A stretch of 64,000 bases of DNA from Pogostemon cablin (taxonomy: Eukaryota > Streptophyta > Magnoliopsida > Lamiales > Lamiaceae), in assembly GCA_023678885.1 (NCBI GenBank), contig CM043013.1, forward strand, positions 10,200,791 through 10,264,790, given 5' to 3'. Position numbers and translations under genes: made by a program. Under the pieces are notes generated by a model. The model was given only the letters and a program-made list of their open reading frames with translations, did not search any database and was not told where the DNA came from. Below, piece after piece: positions 1 to 11,046 of the stretch (its first letter is position 1; each line of letters begins with the position of its first letter).

Positions 1-751
1 ACAAAAGGAAGATAAAGGAGATGAAAGCAGTTCCTTATGCTTCGGCAAATGAGGAAGCCTAATCTAAGGAATGCTATACATGAGTATGGATATCTGTTTT
101 GCTAAATGCAAGAACAGTGGGTATCAACGTAACTTGGAACAAGAATGATGAGCTGTGGTAAGACATATATGAAGTGCCTGAGAAGGACTGGAAATTATAT
201 GTAAGCTTACTGGACAGATTCACTGCTTCTTGTGGATTACGTAGATTCAGATTTTTTAGTCAGATTGGACGGCAGTAAATCCACCTCAAGGTTATGTGTT
301 TAATTTTAGGAAGTTGAGTCATAATGTGGAGGAGTGTTATATAGAAATATATTTCAGACTTCGGACTCCATATGGAAAGATGATAAATTGGAGCCTATGA
401 GGCAACCAATGTATCTGTATGACTCTAGAAACTTCATGATGGACTTTGTAGTGTTTCTAAGTTTGCCCAAGGATATCAAAATTTATATTGATGATATTGG
501 TGCAGTTGCAAACTTGAAGGAATCACAAGTCCATAAGGCAATTAAACACATGGAGCGCGAGTACCAGCTGTTATGAGAAATCGTATGATGAGGGGAAGGT
601 TGTTGTCACCTAGATTGCATCGGATGATAACCTAGTAAATCCATTAACAAGGACCTTAAGGCGAGAGCTTTTGATGGCCGAGTAGTGGGAGTGGAAATCA
701 GATGTATGGTAGAAGACATAACAGCATAGTCTTTTAGTATAAGTGGGAGAT
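1..751 (+). pseudogene. Decayed Ty1-copia pol 3' end (RT C-terminus and RNase H)
   Basis: No continuous frame remains, but pieces in shifting frames read like the end of a copia polyprotein. Near 20-60 there is a stretch resembling the 'PYAS..GSLMYAM' block after the RT core. Around 230-300 there is 'VDYVDSDF..RLDGSKSTS', like the RNase H 'Y.DSD..G..D.RKSTSG' block. Positions 334-576 are open and carry the RNase H tail ('VHKAIKHMEREYQLL', compare 'HKRTKHIERKYHLI'). 'ASDDNLVNPLT' (compare 'ENIADPLTK') follows near 615-650. Several stops and frameshifts show it is dead. It runs into a polypurine tract and LTR on the same strand, so it is the 3' part of an element whose 5' part lies outside the window. 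Confidence 0.8.
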
Positions 752-772
752 TGTTGGATTGTATACTAAAAG
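731..772 (+). other. Polypurine tract of the copia remnant inside an 11-bp inverted repeat
   Basis: AAGTGGGAGA (741-750) is the plus-strand primer (polypurine tract) directly before the LTR, which starts TGTTGG at 752. The arms CTTTTAGTATA (731-741) and TATACTAAAAG (762-772) are perfectly complementary and enclose the tract and the first LTR bases in a 20-nt loop. Confidence 0.75.
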
Positions 773-2107
773 TCTAGGTTTTTGTATGAACAATGTTTAA
801 ACAATTAATTTGAAATGAGAATCATATGATCAAATGATTGCGTCTTATAATTTATTTATATGCATGATGCAATAGTCCACTTACTTTATACTGTAGATAA
901 TATGTTGTGCGACAACACGCGGAAGATCATATTATCGGTTTCCTTATAAAGTATAAACAGATGCTCACAACCGAGATAGACGGGTACTCTCTATCGGGAT
1001 GGTTGTAGTGTGGTTTGGTATTAGCTTGTCTTGGCTATAGAATCACTCTAGTGCACTTATGTGTATTGAGCAGGACCACCTGAGATCATTCAACTTATAC
1101 TGACTTATAGAAGAACTTGATCTCTGTTATTATGGATGTTCGTGCTCTTAATCCCTATACAATAACCTCGACACGTAGGGCAGTATATATTTCTTTGATT
1201 CATCAATGGGTGAGATTTAGATGCAATTAAATCAATAAACTCGGTGAGTTGGGAAATAGTGCTGTATCTATGGTGTGCTGTTGATTGTAGAAGGAATCCG
1301 TGTCCGTCATAGGTTGATGATGTCCCCTTGAGGAGCTCATAAGGATTATCATGTAAACCCTGCAGGTGGAATTTATTCCGGCATGATAATGAGGTTGAGT
1401 GGTACTACTCTTGGATGAGATATTAATTAATTGAGTTGTCAGTAACTTAAATTAATTAATGGACATTGTATATCTTAAACATGGGGAGACTATCGGGCTC
1501 ATAATAAGAAGGAGCCCAAAACGTAATTTTGGGATTGGTACGGTAGTGCAGTAATAATATTTTAGTGGAATATATTATTATTATTGGACTTAAGTATAAG
1601 CTTTGGGCTAAGCTTGGATACTTAAGCCCAATGGAGGCCCAACCCAATTTCTCCTCCTGGTCCCTGCTGTAGCCCATGTATATAAGACACCTCAGCTTAT
1701 CTGGAACCCTAATCTAATTCATTATTCACGTGTGATGAGGGTTGATAGCAGATTGAGTAGGTCTCGTAGATCGTCGCCCACATGACGTCGAGATCGACTT
1801 GGGACATACAGCAGAAGACCGGAAGGTCGTTTGCTGCTGCAGTTCGTCATGTTACAAAATTCATATAAAATCGTACAGTTATCCGATTTTGATGTATTAT
1901 ATACTGACGGAAAGCCGTCGAAGAGAGGATCGTCTGAGCGCAAAGACCACTCAATTCCGACATCAGAAGAGGAACTTATGGCTATTCTCGTGGGACTGCG
2001 CAGTCTGCCAGCGAGAATTCAACCTCTACATCAACCCTTGGTGAAAGGTAATGCGTTTCATGTTTACTTGCTTCCGCTGCTTGTTAGAAATACATGGAAC
2101 CCTAACG
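752..2107 (+). mobile_element. 3' LTR of the decayed copia element (about 1356 bp)
   Basis: It starts TGTTGG directly after the polypurine tract. It probably ends at ACCCTAAC near 2107, where the expected CCTAACA terminus has lost its last base, which would pair with the TGTTGG start. A TATA box (TATATAAG, 1679-1686) sits in the 3' half, as expected for an LTR promoter. The stretch CTTCCGCTGC shortly before the end is common in plant copia LTRs. The small frames inside (for example 1799-2118) are not genes. The right end is inferred from the terminal motif only; no second LTR is visible. Confidence 0.65.
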
Positions 2108-2140
2108 GGTCACGTTAACCAAACGATCAAAAGCCAACAG

Positions 2141-2334
2141 GGCCTTCATGAGGCCTTATCATGGATTAACGAACTTGGCTTTGATCGTGTTATGTTTGAA
2201 GTGGATGCTAAGATAGTCCACGATGCGATCTATAGAAATGACGTGGAGAACTCGGTATTTGGTAATTTCATCTTTGCATCTAAAAAATTATTTTTATTGA
2301 GTCATATACTATTTATTTTTTATTGCATAAGTTA
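2141..2334 (+). pseudogene. LINE-derived RNase H-like fragment (copy 1, truncated)
   Basis: The frame reads 'LHEALSWINELGFDRVMFEVDAKIVHDAI', typical of the RNase H-like (RVT_3) domain found at the end of plant LINE open reading frames. At about 2300 the coding homology stops and non-coding flank follows. It is a fragment, not a gene. Confidence 0.7.
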
Positions 2335-2896
2335 GGTTTATGTTAAATTATTATGAAAATGATGTTGTTTGTATTTCTCTTAGTTAAATGTCAATCTAGG
2401 TGGACTTTTTATGATGGTAAATCTTAATGAAAAAATTTCAATAAATTCAAATAGTAATAAAGAGGGTGATATAATTTTAAAGTTCAATCCAATTAGATGT
2501 ATTTTTATAAATTAAGTTGAATATAATAAAATTTAGAAAATGAGAAAAGAATTGTCATTTACCTAACTATTAGTATCATGAGTATTACTAGCTAGGCGGA
2601 CCTCAAATTTTCCAAACCAATAAAATTTGAATCAATTAATGCGCGCACACCCTTGAATTAAAAAAAAATAAAATTGTAAAACTATTACATCATCTAAATC
2701 CTAAATGCACCCTAAAATCACAATTAACTACTTAATTAATTATTTATTTATTCTCAAATACTTAGTAGTATAATAAAAATGGGATTTAAATGAACATAAA
2801 TTTCCCCAAAAATAAAACTAGTAATAGTAAAACTGTAAAAATATACTGAGATATGTAAAAAATAAATAAAAAAATAAAAAATACTCGTAAATGTAT

Positions 2897-3172
2897 TAAG
2901 TATCTTGTGAGATGCTACTTAAGTGAGACGGTTTGTGATACGTGCTAAAGTATATCTATTATTTAGATAAAGTATGTTTGATGATTGTTAAGGTATGTTT
3001 TAAGTATGTTGTATTATGTATTAAAGTATGATTTTAATATATTATAATTTGATTTATTATTGACATACTTTAACAGCAAATAAACTTAATTTATCTATAC
3101 AATAAACATACTTTAGTAATGAATCAATCCATTTCACACTCGTCTCACAAATAATCAATCTCACAAAAATTG
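2897..3172 (+). mobile_element. MITE, 'GTGAGACG / AAAGTATG' family, copy in duplication 1
   Basis: It begins near AGTATCTTGTGAGATG and ends near CTCACAAAAATTG. The ends carry complementary TGTGAGACG / CGTCTCACA motifs, and the interior has many AAAGTATG / CATACTTT repeats in both orientations. Related copies lie at 6014-6293, 21195-21464 and 21490-21719 (inverted), with a weaker one near 35714-36122. There are no coding frames. The superfamily is not settled because clean TSDs are not visible. Confidence 0.6.
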
Positions 3173-3530
3173 ATGTATTTCATGTGTATATATAGTTGTG
3201 CGATAAGTGTAATATCCATAACTTTAATGATCACTAATGTTACATTAAATTTTATTTTATTTTTTCTTGACAAGATAATACTGGTCACATCATCTAGGTT
3301 GACTTTATAAAACGAAATAACTTTTTTATAAGAGAGTGCATCACTCTACTCTTTAATTAGTACTTTAGTTTATATGAATGAAGAGAAATTAATATAACTA
3401 AGAGATTTTTTCAATTCAATGCCTGAAAATTAGTAAACTATCAATTCACGTTTTGAATTATTTTTTCTATTCATTAAGAGTTTGAAATAAATAAAATTAT
3501 CAATTCATAGCCAAAATTTGTTATGCTCCA

Positions 3531-3543
3531 CCCCCCCCCCCCC
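3531..3543 (+). repeat. (C)13 homopolymer
   Basis: A run of 13 cytosines in AT-rich DNA. Its length may be a sequencing estimate. Confidence 0.9.
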
Positions 3544-3579
3544 ACACTTTTACTAATTCAGAATCTGAATTGAGAGTTT

Positions 3580-3900
3580 TGTACTTTTTCCGTCCAGTGT
3601 TAATGATAATGTTTGTTTTTTGTACGAAAATTAAGAGATTTAATATTTTAATAAATTGTGAGTTGATAAATATAATATGAGTGAGGCTCTTGTGTTCCCA
3701 GGGACACACAGTGTCCCCAGAGGCGCAAGAGTTTTTGCCATATAATATTTAATGTGTAGTGTGTAGTTGTATTAGTGTTGTGTGTAAGCCCTACGTAGAA
3801 TAACTAATTGTTTTGTGTGAGTCCTATTTAATATAAAAAGAAATATAAACCTTAATTATTTGGGACAAATTAAAATAAAAAATATAAATCGAAGGAGTAT
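3580..3900. mobile_element. Degenerate Stowaway-like MITE carrying a nested 61-bp element
   Basis: The ends resemble the Stowaway terminus (TACTTTTTCCGTCC at left, CGAAGGAGTA at right). The interior words (TTAAGAGATTTAATATTTTAAT, GTGTAGTTGTATTAGTGTTG) recur in the Stowaway copy at 37875-38129. The element is split at 3679-3739 by a smaller insertion with its own TSD. Confidence 0.55.
3679..3739. mobile_element. 61-bp hairpin MITE with 9-bp TSD (MULE-like)
   Basis: It runs from GAGTGAGGC to TTTTTGCC and is flanked by perfect 9-bp direct repeats, ATATAATAT (3670-3678 and 3740-3748). It folds on itself, with the centre GGGACAC-ACA-GTGTCCC. The same ends occur in the elements at 14101-14284 (opposite orientation), 39715-40097 and 40110-40493. 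A 9-bp TSD is typical of Mutator-like elements. At 61 bp this is essentially two ends with no interior. Confidence 0.8.
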
Positions 3901-4544
3901 ATTTCAAGCCTTTAACTAATACTCCTATAAAAAATAATTCAAAATCTCTAATTGGTGTACTGAATTAAAGAATATGGGCAAAAGGTCCAATCACACATCT
4001 TGAATATTGTTTTTAAGAATACACACTTTAATTTTGATGAATTCTCCATTTTTTTTTTTGATGATTTTTTTACATATATCTTGAATATGCGTAGTACCGT
4101 GAGCTAACCCGCACAATCTAAAAAAAATCACCACTAACTTGTCACACAAATGGCTCGCCCCACAATTTTTCTGTTTTAAAAATAACTCACATTATTATAA
4201 CTCGCATATAATCTGTCTCATGTAAGTTTTGTACCTCAATCCGACCTATTAATATATGACCCACCGCATGTAAATAAGTTAAATTTATATTCTATAAATT
4301 GTGGATTGTCTATTTAGATTACATATCTTTTTTAATTTTATTTTAGTTTATATTTTTTTTAATCCACATAAAAATATCATAATGAGTTCGACACGTCTAC
4401 AACTTGTTATGTCCTACAAAACTTTATTCATAGACATCTCGCAAATAACATACTCGACAAATGCCTCATCTCACCAATAACATAACGAACTCTTGCCCAG
4501 GAATAATGGATAGTGGTGGGTTAATATTGGTGAAACTCAACCAA
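3901..4544. other. AT-rich intergenic DNA
   Basis: No coding frame, RNA gene or clear transposon ends. Short T and A runs only. Confidence 0.5.
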
Positions 4545-5200
4545 CTTTTACATCCCTTATAATTGGTCTAATTTGGAAGGAACGCAACCATGTGGTATGA
4601 GATGGACTAAGAGAACTGGCTGCAAGAGCAATTTTTTCAGCAAGGAATTCCCTCGCAAATTGGAGTTCTATCAGAAAGGTTCCTACTAGGAGTAACACTA
4701 ATAAAACCTGTATAAATCCACCAACCTCCTTTATGAAAAATCAACTCTAATGCACCTTTTTTTTAGTCACTTTGGAAACGGGTATAGGCATGGTGTATTT
4801 GTGGCTGGAAAATCAGTAGTGATTCATGGTTCTCTTAGAGTTGGTGAAAGTGAGCCTTGGGCCTTCATGAGGCCTTGTCAAGGAACTTGGCTTTGATTGG
4901 GTTATGTTTGAAGTGGATGCTAAGATAGTCCACGATGCGATCTCTAGAAATGACGTGGAGAACTTGGTATTTGGTGATTTCATCTTTGAATCTAAAAAAT
5001 TACTTTTATTGAGCAATTTTTATTCTATTAATCTTATTTGTCGTACTGCCAACTCTGTGGCACATTGCATAGCTCAGGCTTTGTGGTCTATCGCAAGCTC
5101 CCATTGTTGGGTCGAGCCTCCTCACTTTGTGGATGGCCTTCTCGATAGCTCTTGTTCCTGCTCTATTTAATATATGCTCGTTTGTTTGCTTTTAAAAAAA
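4545..5200 (+). pseudogene. LINE 3' end: RT tail, RNase H-like domain, short A-rich tail
   Basis: From 4545 the translation gives 'LIIGLIWKERNHVV', typical of the end of plant LINE RT. An RNase H-like segment follows, open at 4904-5170: 'FEVDAKIVHDAISRND' through 'ICRTANSVAHCIAQALWS', ending 'SCSCSI' and a stop. An A-rich run (5192-5199) follows. Stops before 4904 and a small deletion near 4880 (relative to the copy at 2141) show that it is inactive. The copy here is complete to the end of the frame, whereas the copy at 2141 is cut. Confidence 0.8.
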
Positions 5201-6446
5201 ATTATCGATTTACATGGCATTATCTTTTCCAATTTTCTATTATGATCCCAATAATATATAACAAATTTGAGGTAAAATTGGATACATAATTATAAATTGG
5301 ATAGAAATCAAATCATGTGAAACATTGGGGTAAACATTCTAAACCCCAAAATCCCAAATAAATCAACCACAACCTTTCAAAATAAATAAATAAATAAATC
5401 TAATCAAATCTCCGTCGAAAGGATTCATTTTTCACTAATTCATAAACTCATGAGATCATATACTATTTATTTTTTATTGCATAAGTTAGGTTTATGTTAA
5501 ATTATTATGAAAATGATGCTGTTTGTATTCCTCTTAGTTAAATGTCAATCTAGATGGGCTTTTCATGATGGTAAATAATTTCAATAAATTCAAATGGAAA
5601 TAAAGAGGGTGATATAATTCTAAAGTTCAATCCAATTAGATGTAATTTTACAAATTAAGTTGAATATAATAAAATTTAGAAAATGAGAAAAGAAATGTCA
5701 CGTACCTTAGTATCATGAGTATTACTAGCTAGGCGGACCTCAAAATTTTCCAAACCAATAAAATTTGAATCAATTAATGCGCGCATACCCTTGAATTAAA
5801 AAAAAAATTGTAAAACTATTACATCATCTAAATCCTAAATGCACCCTAAAATCACAATTAACTACTTAATTAATTATTTATTTATTCTCAAATACTTAGT
5901 AGTATAATAAAAATGGGATTTAAATGAACATAAATTTCCCCAAAAATAAAACTAGTAGTAGTAAAACTGTAAAAATATATTGAGATATGTAAAAAATAAA
6001 TAAAATACTCGTAAATGTATTAAATTAAGACAAAGTTTCTTGTGAGACGATTTGTGAGACGTGCTAAAGTATATTTATTATTTAGATAAAATATGTTTAA
6101 TGATCGTTAAATTATATTTTCTAAAGTATGATGTATTATGCATTAAAGTATGATTTTAATGTATTATAATTTGATTTATTATTGACATACTTTAACTGCA
6201 AATAAATACTCATCTATACAATAAGCATACTTTAGTGATGAGTCGACCCTTCTCACACTCATCTCACAAATAATCAATCTCACAAAAATTAATCTATTTC
6301 ATGTGTATATATAGTTGTGCGATAAGTGTAATATCCATAACTTCATTGATCACCAATATTACATTAAATTTTTATTTTATTTTTTCTTGACAAGATAATA
6401 CTGGTCACATCATCTAGGTTGACTTTATAAAACAAAATAACTTTTT
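4860..6446 (+). repeat. Segmental duplication, copy 2
   Basis: Direct copy of 2141-3327. It keeps about 440 bp (5012-5453, the LINE end plus flank) that copy 1 lacks. Differences include small indels, for example a shorter A run near 5800 and loss of a few bases near 5560. Downstream of 6446 the two copies diverge at once. Confidence 0.85.
6014..6293 (+). mobile_element. MITE, 'GTGAGACG / AAAGTATG' family, copy in duplication 2
   Basis: The left end AAGACAAAGTTTCTTGTGAGACG is better preserved than in copy 1. The right end is CTCACAAATAATCAATCTCAC. It moved with the segmental duplication rather than inserting independently. Confidence 0.6.
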
Positions 6447-6856
6447 CATTTTGGCCTTTAATTTTTTCTAGAAGAAAAAGACTGCACTTGTTGGTAAATT
6501 TAGATAAATTGACGTAGAGTGTATGCGATTTGAGTAAGTTTGATTAGAGAGACTGAATTGACTTCTCATCTTGCATGATAATTAATTTAGATAATATCTT
6601 GCTAATCACTTAAATAATACACATTTAAATACTTTCAGATATATGAGTATTTTGTAAATTGATAAATTGTCATCTGAGCGACATTCTTAATTTTTTTTAT
6701 CTACACTTAGTTGACATCGTATGATGACGGGACTACTTTATGTTTATTTAATTAATTATAATTTTTATTAAAATATTGTTATTTTTAACTAAAAATAATT
6801 ATTACTTTCTATTTATATTAGAAATTGTAACCACAATAATTCACTATATCTTTATC

Positions 6857-7013
6857 ACTTTCCATTAATTAAATGTTATAGCATTTCTTATTTATCTTTT
6901 TTTTTCTTTCTTCTTTGAGGAACAATAATACTACTTTTCATTAATTAAATGTTATAGCATTTCTTATTTGTCTTTTTTTTTTCTTTCTTCTTTCAAGGAA
7001 CACTAATACTACC
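6857..7013 (+). repeat. Tandem duplication, about 78-bp unit, two copies
   Basis: The block starting TTAATTAAATGTTATAGC and running through T-rich TTTCTTTCTTCTTT and an AACA(C)TAATACTAC end is present twice in a row, with a few substitutions. Confidence 0.85.
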
Positions 7014-7084
7014 TCATATTGAAAAAGGCTTACCATTTACATGAGATCTATCACAGTTACACCGTTTTGCTTTTTTTAATTATT

Positions 7085-7330
7085 CCTTTCGTCCCGAAGA
7101 AGTTATCACTTTTTTTTCACAAAGCTTAAAGAGTATAATAATGTAATGTAAAGTGAAGTGAGAGAAATAATATTTAATGTGCAGTGGGTAGTTGTATTAG
7201 AGGTGTATGTGGGCCCCATGAGAATAAGTTAATTGTTTTTGTGTGGGTTCCATATACTAAAAAAGAAATGTATCAATATGGGACAAATCGAAAAGAAAAG
7301 TATGTCAACTTTTGTGGAACAAAGGGAGTA
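7085..7330. mobile_element. Stowaway-like MITE (degenerate)
   Basis: The left end CCTTTCGTCCCGAAGAAG and right end TGTGGAACAAAGGGAGTA match the Stowaway pattern. The interior resembles the cleaner copy at 18563-18825 (TTTAATGTGCAGTGGGTAGTTGTATTAG). Confidence 0.65.
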
Positions 7331-7353
7331 GTTATTATTTTTTATTAAAAATA

Positions 7354-8217
7354 GGAGTTTTATCAATTTAGGATTTGAAAAATGTATTAACTATCGATAT
7401 AGGACCTGAATTATTTTCTTTATCAATTTGGGGCCTGACTTAATTAAAACTATCAGTATAAGGCTTGGGATGTTAACTCCGTCATTTCATTATTTAACAG
7501 AAAAGAATAATTGCCACATCAGCTATCTGATATTATTTCTTCAAGTTTTAACTCCAGGTGTCGGACTTCGTTGCAGTAGGTGTCGAGAGTTTCCCTGAAG
7601 GAAGAAGGAAGAGAAGGCCATTAGGGAATGTATTTGTACAAGAGATAACAAGCCCTGAACTGGCAACAAACAAAATATTTAATAGATATTCCAAATTAAC
7701 AAAGAAGCCCACAAAATAGAATTTATACCCTAAAAATGGGAAATGCATGAATTGATAATCATAGATCTTGTCAATTAAGATAATTAATTAAAAATATTAA
7801 CACCAAAGGCAATCAGAAAACTTTGAAAATCATAATATATTGTGATTCTACATTAAAATTTAGAATTTTATATTCTCACTCTTGTCTGCCTTCTAACAAT
7901 TTGGATTCTTCGAAGATTCACATACATCTGCAAAGGGCAGATTGGTGCTCATCCTTAAGGCAAAACGGAATCAAAATCATGAACATCAATCTGAGATGAA
8001 GAATCGCAATCATGAAACAGATAATGGGGGAGCAAGTTTGATGCCAATGCTGATGTGGCAACGTTGCTTCTGTTAAACAATAGATTTGACGGTGTTAACA
8101 TCCCGAGCCTTGTACCGATAGTTTTAAATAAACCAGGCCCCGAATCGATAAAAATAATAAATCAGGCCCTATATCGATAATTAATACATTTTTCAGGTCC
8201 TAAATCGATAAAACTCC
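7354..8217. mobile_element. MULE with about 170-bp terminal inverted repeats and 9-bp TSD; possible Pack-MULE
   Basis: The ends GGAGTTTTATC and GATAAAACTCC are flanked by perfect 9-bp TSDs TTAAAAATA (7345-7353, 8218-8226). The terminal inverted repeats (7354-7523 and 8049-8217) stay alignable for about 170 bp, to GCCACATCAGC, with about one substitution per ten bases by eye. Long inverted repeats and a 9-bp TSD point to the Mutator superfamily. The 525-bp interior has no transposase. On the minus strand at 7593-7531 it encodes 'ETLDTYCNEVRHLELKLEE', preceded by a splice-acceptor-like CTTCAG. This resembles the exon-start 'ETLE.YS.EV..L...L' of plant 2-oxoglutarate/Fe(II) dioxygenases, so it may be a captured host exon. 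Element call: strong. Captured-gene identity: tentative. Confidence 0.85.
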
Positions 8218-8226
8218 TTAAAAATA

Positions 8227-8718
8227 TTATCACTTTTTATAATGTTATTATCTTTTATTTCTACTATAAATTTTCCATTAAATAGTTTATAAAACAATTT
8301 TCATTAATTACGTACTCCCTCCATCCCGGAGAAGTTTGCATCGTTATTATACACACGAAGTTTAAGAAAAGTTACTTTTTGACTAACTTTATTGACTTTT
8401 AGATGGTATAGTAGTATTTTTAGATGATAAATAAATTATAATGTATGTTAGAAGTTAGTACACACAGGGTCACTCACCTTAGTAAGGAGCCTGGTGGCCA
8501 AGTGGGTTAGCCCACTTGTATTACAAACACGTGTATAAATCAGATTTACGGTGTAATCCCTGTACTTCCCTTTCCAATCATATATACCCAATGTATTCCT
8601 AGGGTGTTTAAATTAAGGGAGACCACAAGATTTACAAGGTTTATGATGTAAATCTATAGAGACTAACTCTACTTTTTTATTAAAATAAAATTACTTTCAA
8701 TCCGTTTCACAAAAGTTT
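8227..8718. other. AT-rich intergenic DNA with one Stowaway-type left end
   Basis: ACTCCCTCCATCCCGGAGAAG at about 8313 is a Stowaway left terminus without a clear partner. 8460-8680 is slightly less AT-rich and non-coding, and I cannot assign it. Confidence 0.4.
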
Positions 8719-8720
8719 TA

Positions 8721-8923
8721 CTCCCTCCGTCCACTTTTAAGGTATTCATTTTACTATTTTAGGCGTCCGCTTCAAAGGTATCAATTTCCCCTATTTAGTA
8801 AAAAAGTAAACAATATGGCCCACCACTTCCCTCTAATACAACTACCCATTTTACATATAATAATAATACTCCTTAATTCACGTGCAAAAATTAAATAGAT
8901 ACCATAGAACCATACGAAGGGAG
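8721..8923. mobile_element. Stowaway MITE, 203 bp
   Basis: CTCCCTCCGTCC at left and GAAGGGAG at right, flanked by TA dinucleotides (8719-8720, 8924-8925), the Tc1/mariner target duplication. The interior 'GGTATTCATTT...GCGTCCGCTTCAAA' recurs in the element at 33610-33836, so the two belong to one subfamily. Confidence 0.8.
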
Positions 8924-8925
8924 TA

Positions 8926-10010
8926 TAAAACTGTCATAAGTATTATTTATTGAAAAAGATTTCACAACAGTCAAGGCCGCCTATCTTAAAAGGGAAATAC
9001 ACGTTAGAAAGTACTCCCTCCATTTCGAACATATTAACATTTTTTTTTTTGCATTTAGATCAAGGAGTATAATAATTTAATATAAAATGAAATAAGAGAT
9101 TATATGTAATGAGTAGTTGTATTAGTGGTGAATGTGAAGTGTGTGTGAGTTCATATAAATAATTTACATCTAACTTTTCATAATTTTTGTTTTTCTCAAT
9201 CCATTCACTAAAAGGTACTTAACTATTCACACTCTCTTTCACAGCAAACTAACTCTGTGAAAACTAACTCTATAATCTACTTTTAAATACCCCTCAACTA
9301 ATTTGTAAATTAATAGCAAAGTCCTTCATAAATGATAGACTATATTTCCATATAAACCGAACAATAAATTGCCAAAAAGTTATGACTTTTTGTCTTTTTT
9401 TTTTTTTTCTTCTGAACTATTTATATGTTACAATTTGATTTGAACTGGGTCTATGGTTCGGTTCTCCTGTTATATTTTGCTGTTACATCTTTTGTTGCGC
9501 ATCGTTAAATGATTGACACGTATAATATAATAAAACATATATCTAAAAGTAAAGCTTAAACCCTAGGGAAAATGGTTGAGATTTTCTTTCTCGTACAGGT
9601 GTCACTCATCTAACATGTGTAATAGGAGATGTAACACCAAATGTAAAAGAATATTCAAGATCGTCTACATACAATATGGTACAGATTTTCATCCAATCAA
9701 AGCAAGCCATCCATACCTTATAAGAAACTTCACATTCAAAGAAGATGTCTCTTCCGATTTTCTCTTTCTCATTTAGATTTAAAGTTCCTCCTTCACAGAT
9801 TCATCTTTGTTGGTAGCCGGTCCCATAACAACCTCAAAGAGTGAGCTATTTACCTCTTAAGGTGTAAATTTATTTCATATAACTTTGAAACATTTCTCCT
9901 TATCCATCTCTATGCCACGAGTTTCTACCATACTGTTGTAGACATCCCTGGCGCAATAGCATGCTTATGTCACTCCATTCCATTTTCAATCATCTTTCTT
10001 TTTCTTTTCT
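8926..10010. other. Intergenic DNA, no gene seen
   Basis: AT-rich. A lone Stowaway-type left end is at about 9013. Positions 9552-9640 (AAACCCTAGGG then ATGGTTGA.ATT) resemble 32948-33030, suggesting an unassigned dispersed repeat. The short frame at 9576-9776 shows no protein similarity that I recognise. Confidence 0.4.
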
Positions 10011-10019
10011 TTTTTTCTA

Positions 10020-11046
10020 GAGTGTTATTAAATACACACCCCTTTTCATTGAATACACACCCCCTTTGACTTTTTATTTCTTAATTTTATTTAATACACA
10101 CCCCCTAAAATTTCAACAATACCCTTTTAAAATTAAAATTATATACACACCCTTTATAATCCTCAATTTTTTTTACAAAAGCTCAGCGTTAATGGCGAGG
10201 AGAGGATATTAAAAAAAAGTAATTGATTAATATTCTCCACATTATCATGGCCAAGTTCATGTGTGTATGATTTCCATGAATGGTGTTTGATTGAGTAAAG
10301 GGTTTCAGAAAAATAGGAACTCTCCATGCCTTTTGTTTTCAATTTTCTTAAACTGGATCTAAATTGTGCAGAAAAAGAGTTAATCCGTTTCTACAGCAGA
10401 AATTCAATATTGATATCTTCTATTGATTATGTTGCCTCCATTGTTCTTACTTCCAAATCGTTGAGTTCATCTGGGAAGTCTTCATGGAACACTAGCAAGA
10501 TGTAGATGATGAAATTTTGAATAGAGATGAGTTCATCTTACACTTGAGGGGAACTGTCATCGTAAGATTTGATTTTGTACCCGTGCAGTGGAAGTATGCA
10601 AACTGAATCGATTTTGTTTCGTCTTTAAAATTTTCTACTCTAAATTCTGCAAAGGAAACTTATTATAGCTTATTTACATGTAAACCATTATAGTGTTGAA
10701 AATTGAGATGGAGAGTGGAGATTACCCTGGAATCATTATATAAAAGGGGACTATGGAAATGAAAGAAACTATGTAGGACGAAATGTAAATATATATTAAT
10801 ACAAGATTTTAGAGTGAAAATGAATTTGGGTAAGTTGGTTGTAAAGAGTTTAAAACCCCCCATGGCAGTTATCTAGATTTTGTTGGGCACGATGAATATA
10901 GATTAGATTGAATTAGGTTTTAAAATATGTATAGGGTGTGTATTTAATGAATTAAGGGTAAATTAGATTTTTCATAAATATATAATTTAAATATTTAATT
11001 ATAGGGTGTGTATTCAATAAATTGGGGTGTGCATTTAAAGAGGCCA
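10020..11046. mobile_element. Non-autonomous MULE, 1027 bp, 9-bp TSD
   Basis: Perfect 9-bp direct repeats TTTTTTCTA (10011-10019 and 11047-11055) flank an element starting GAGTGTTATTAAATACACACCCC-like and ending in its inverted form (the right end reads TGGCCTCTTTAAATGCACAC on the other strand). Both ends carry several copies of a TTGAATACACACCCC-type word, forming subterminal repeats. The interior (about 10180-10870) is less AT-rich, non-coding by eye, and could be captured sequence; I recognise no gene in it. Confidence 0.75.

Larger units (their letters stand above)
2141..3327 (+). repeat. Segmental duplication, copy 1
   Basis: From the shared GGCCTTCATGAGGCCTT to the shared TTGACTTTATAAAAC, this stretch matches 4860-6446 in the same orientation with scattered substitutions. 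It contains the LINE RNase-H fragment, an AT-rich stretch and a MITE copy (about 2897-3172). Relative to copy 2 it lacks about 440 bp after ...TTATTGAG (2300), so LINE-coding sequence is fused directly to TCATATACTATTT. Confidence 0.85.

Noticed and set aside
334..576. 80-codon frame as a gene
   Set aside because: It is the RNase H tail of a dead copia element, with frameshifts on both sides.
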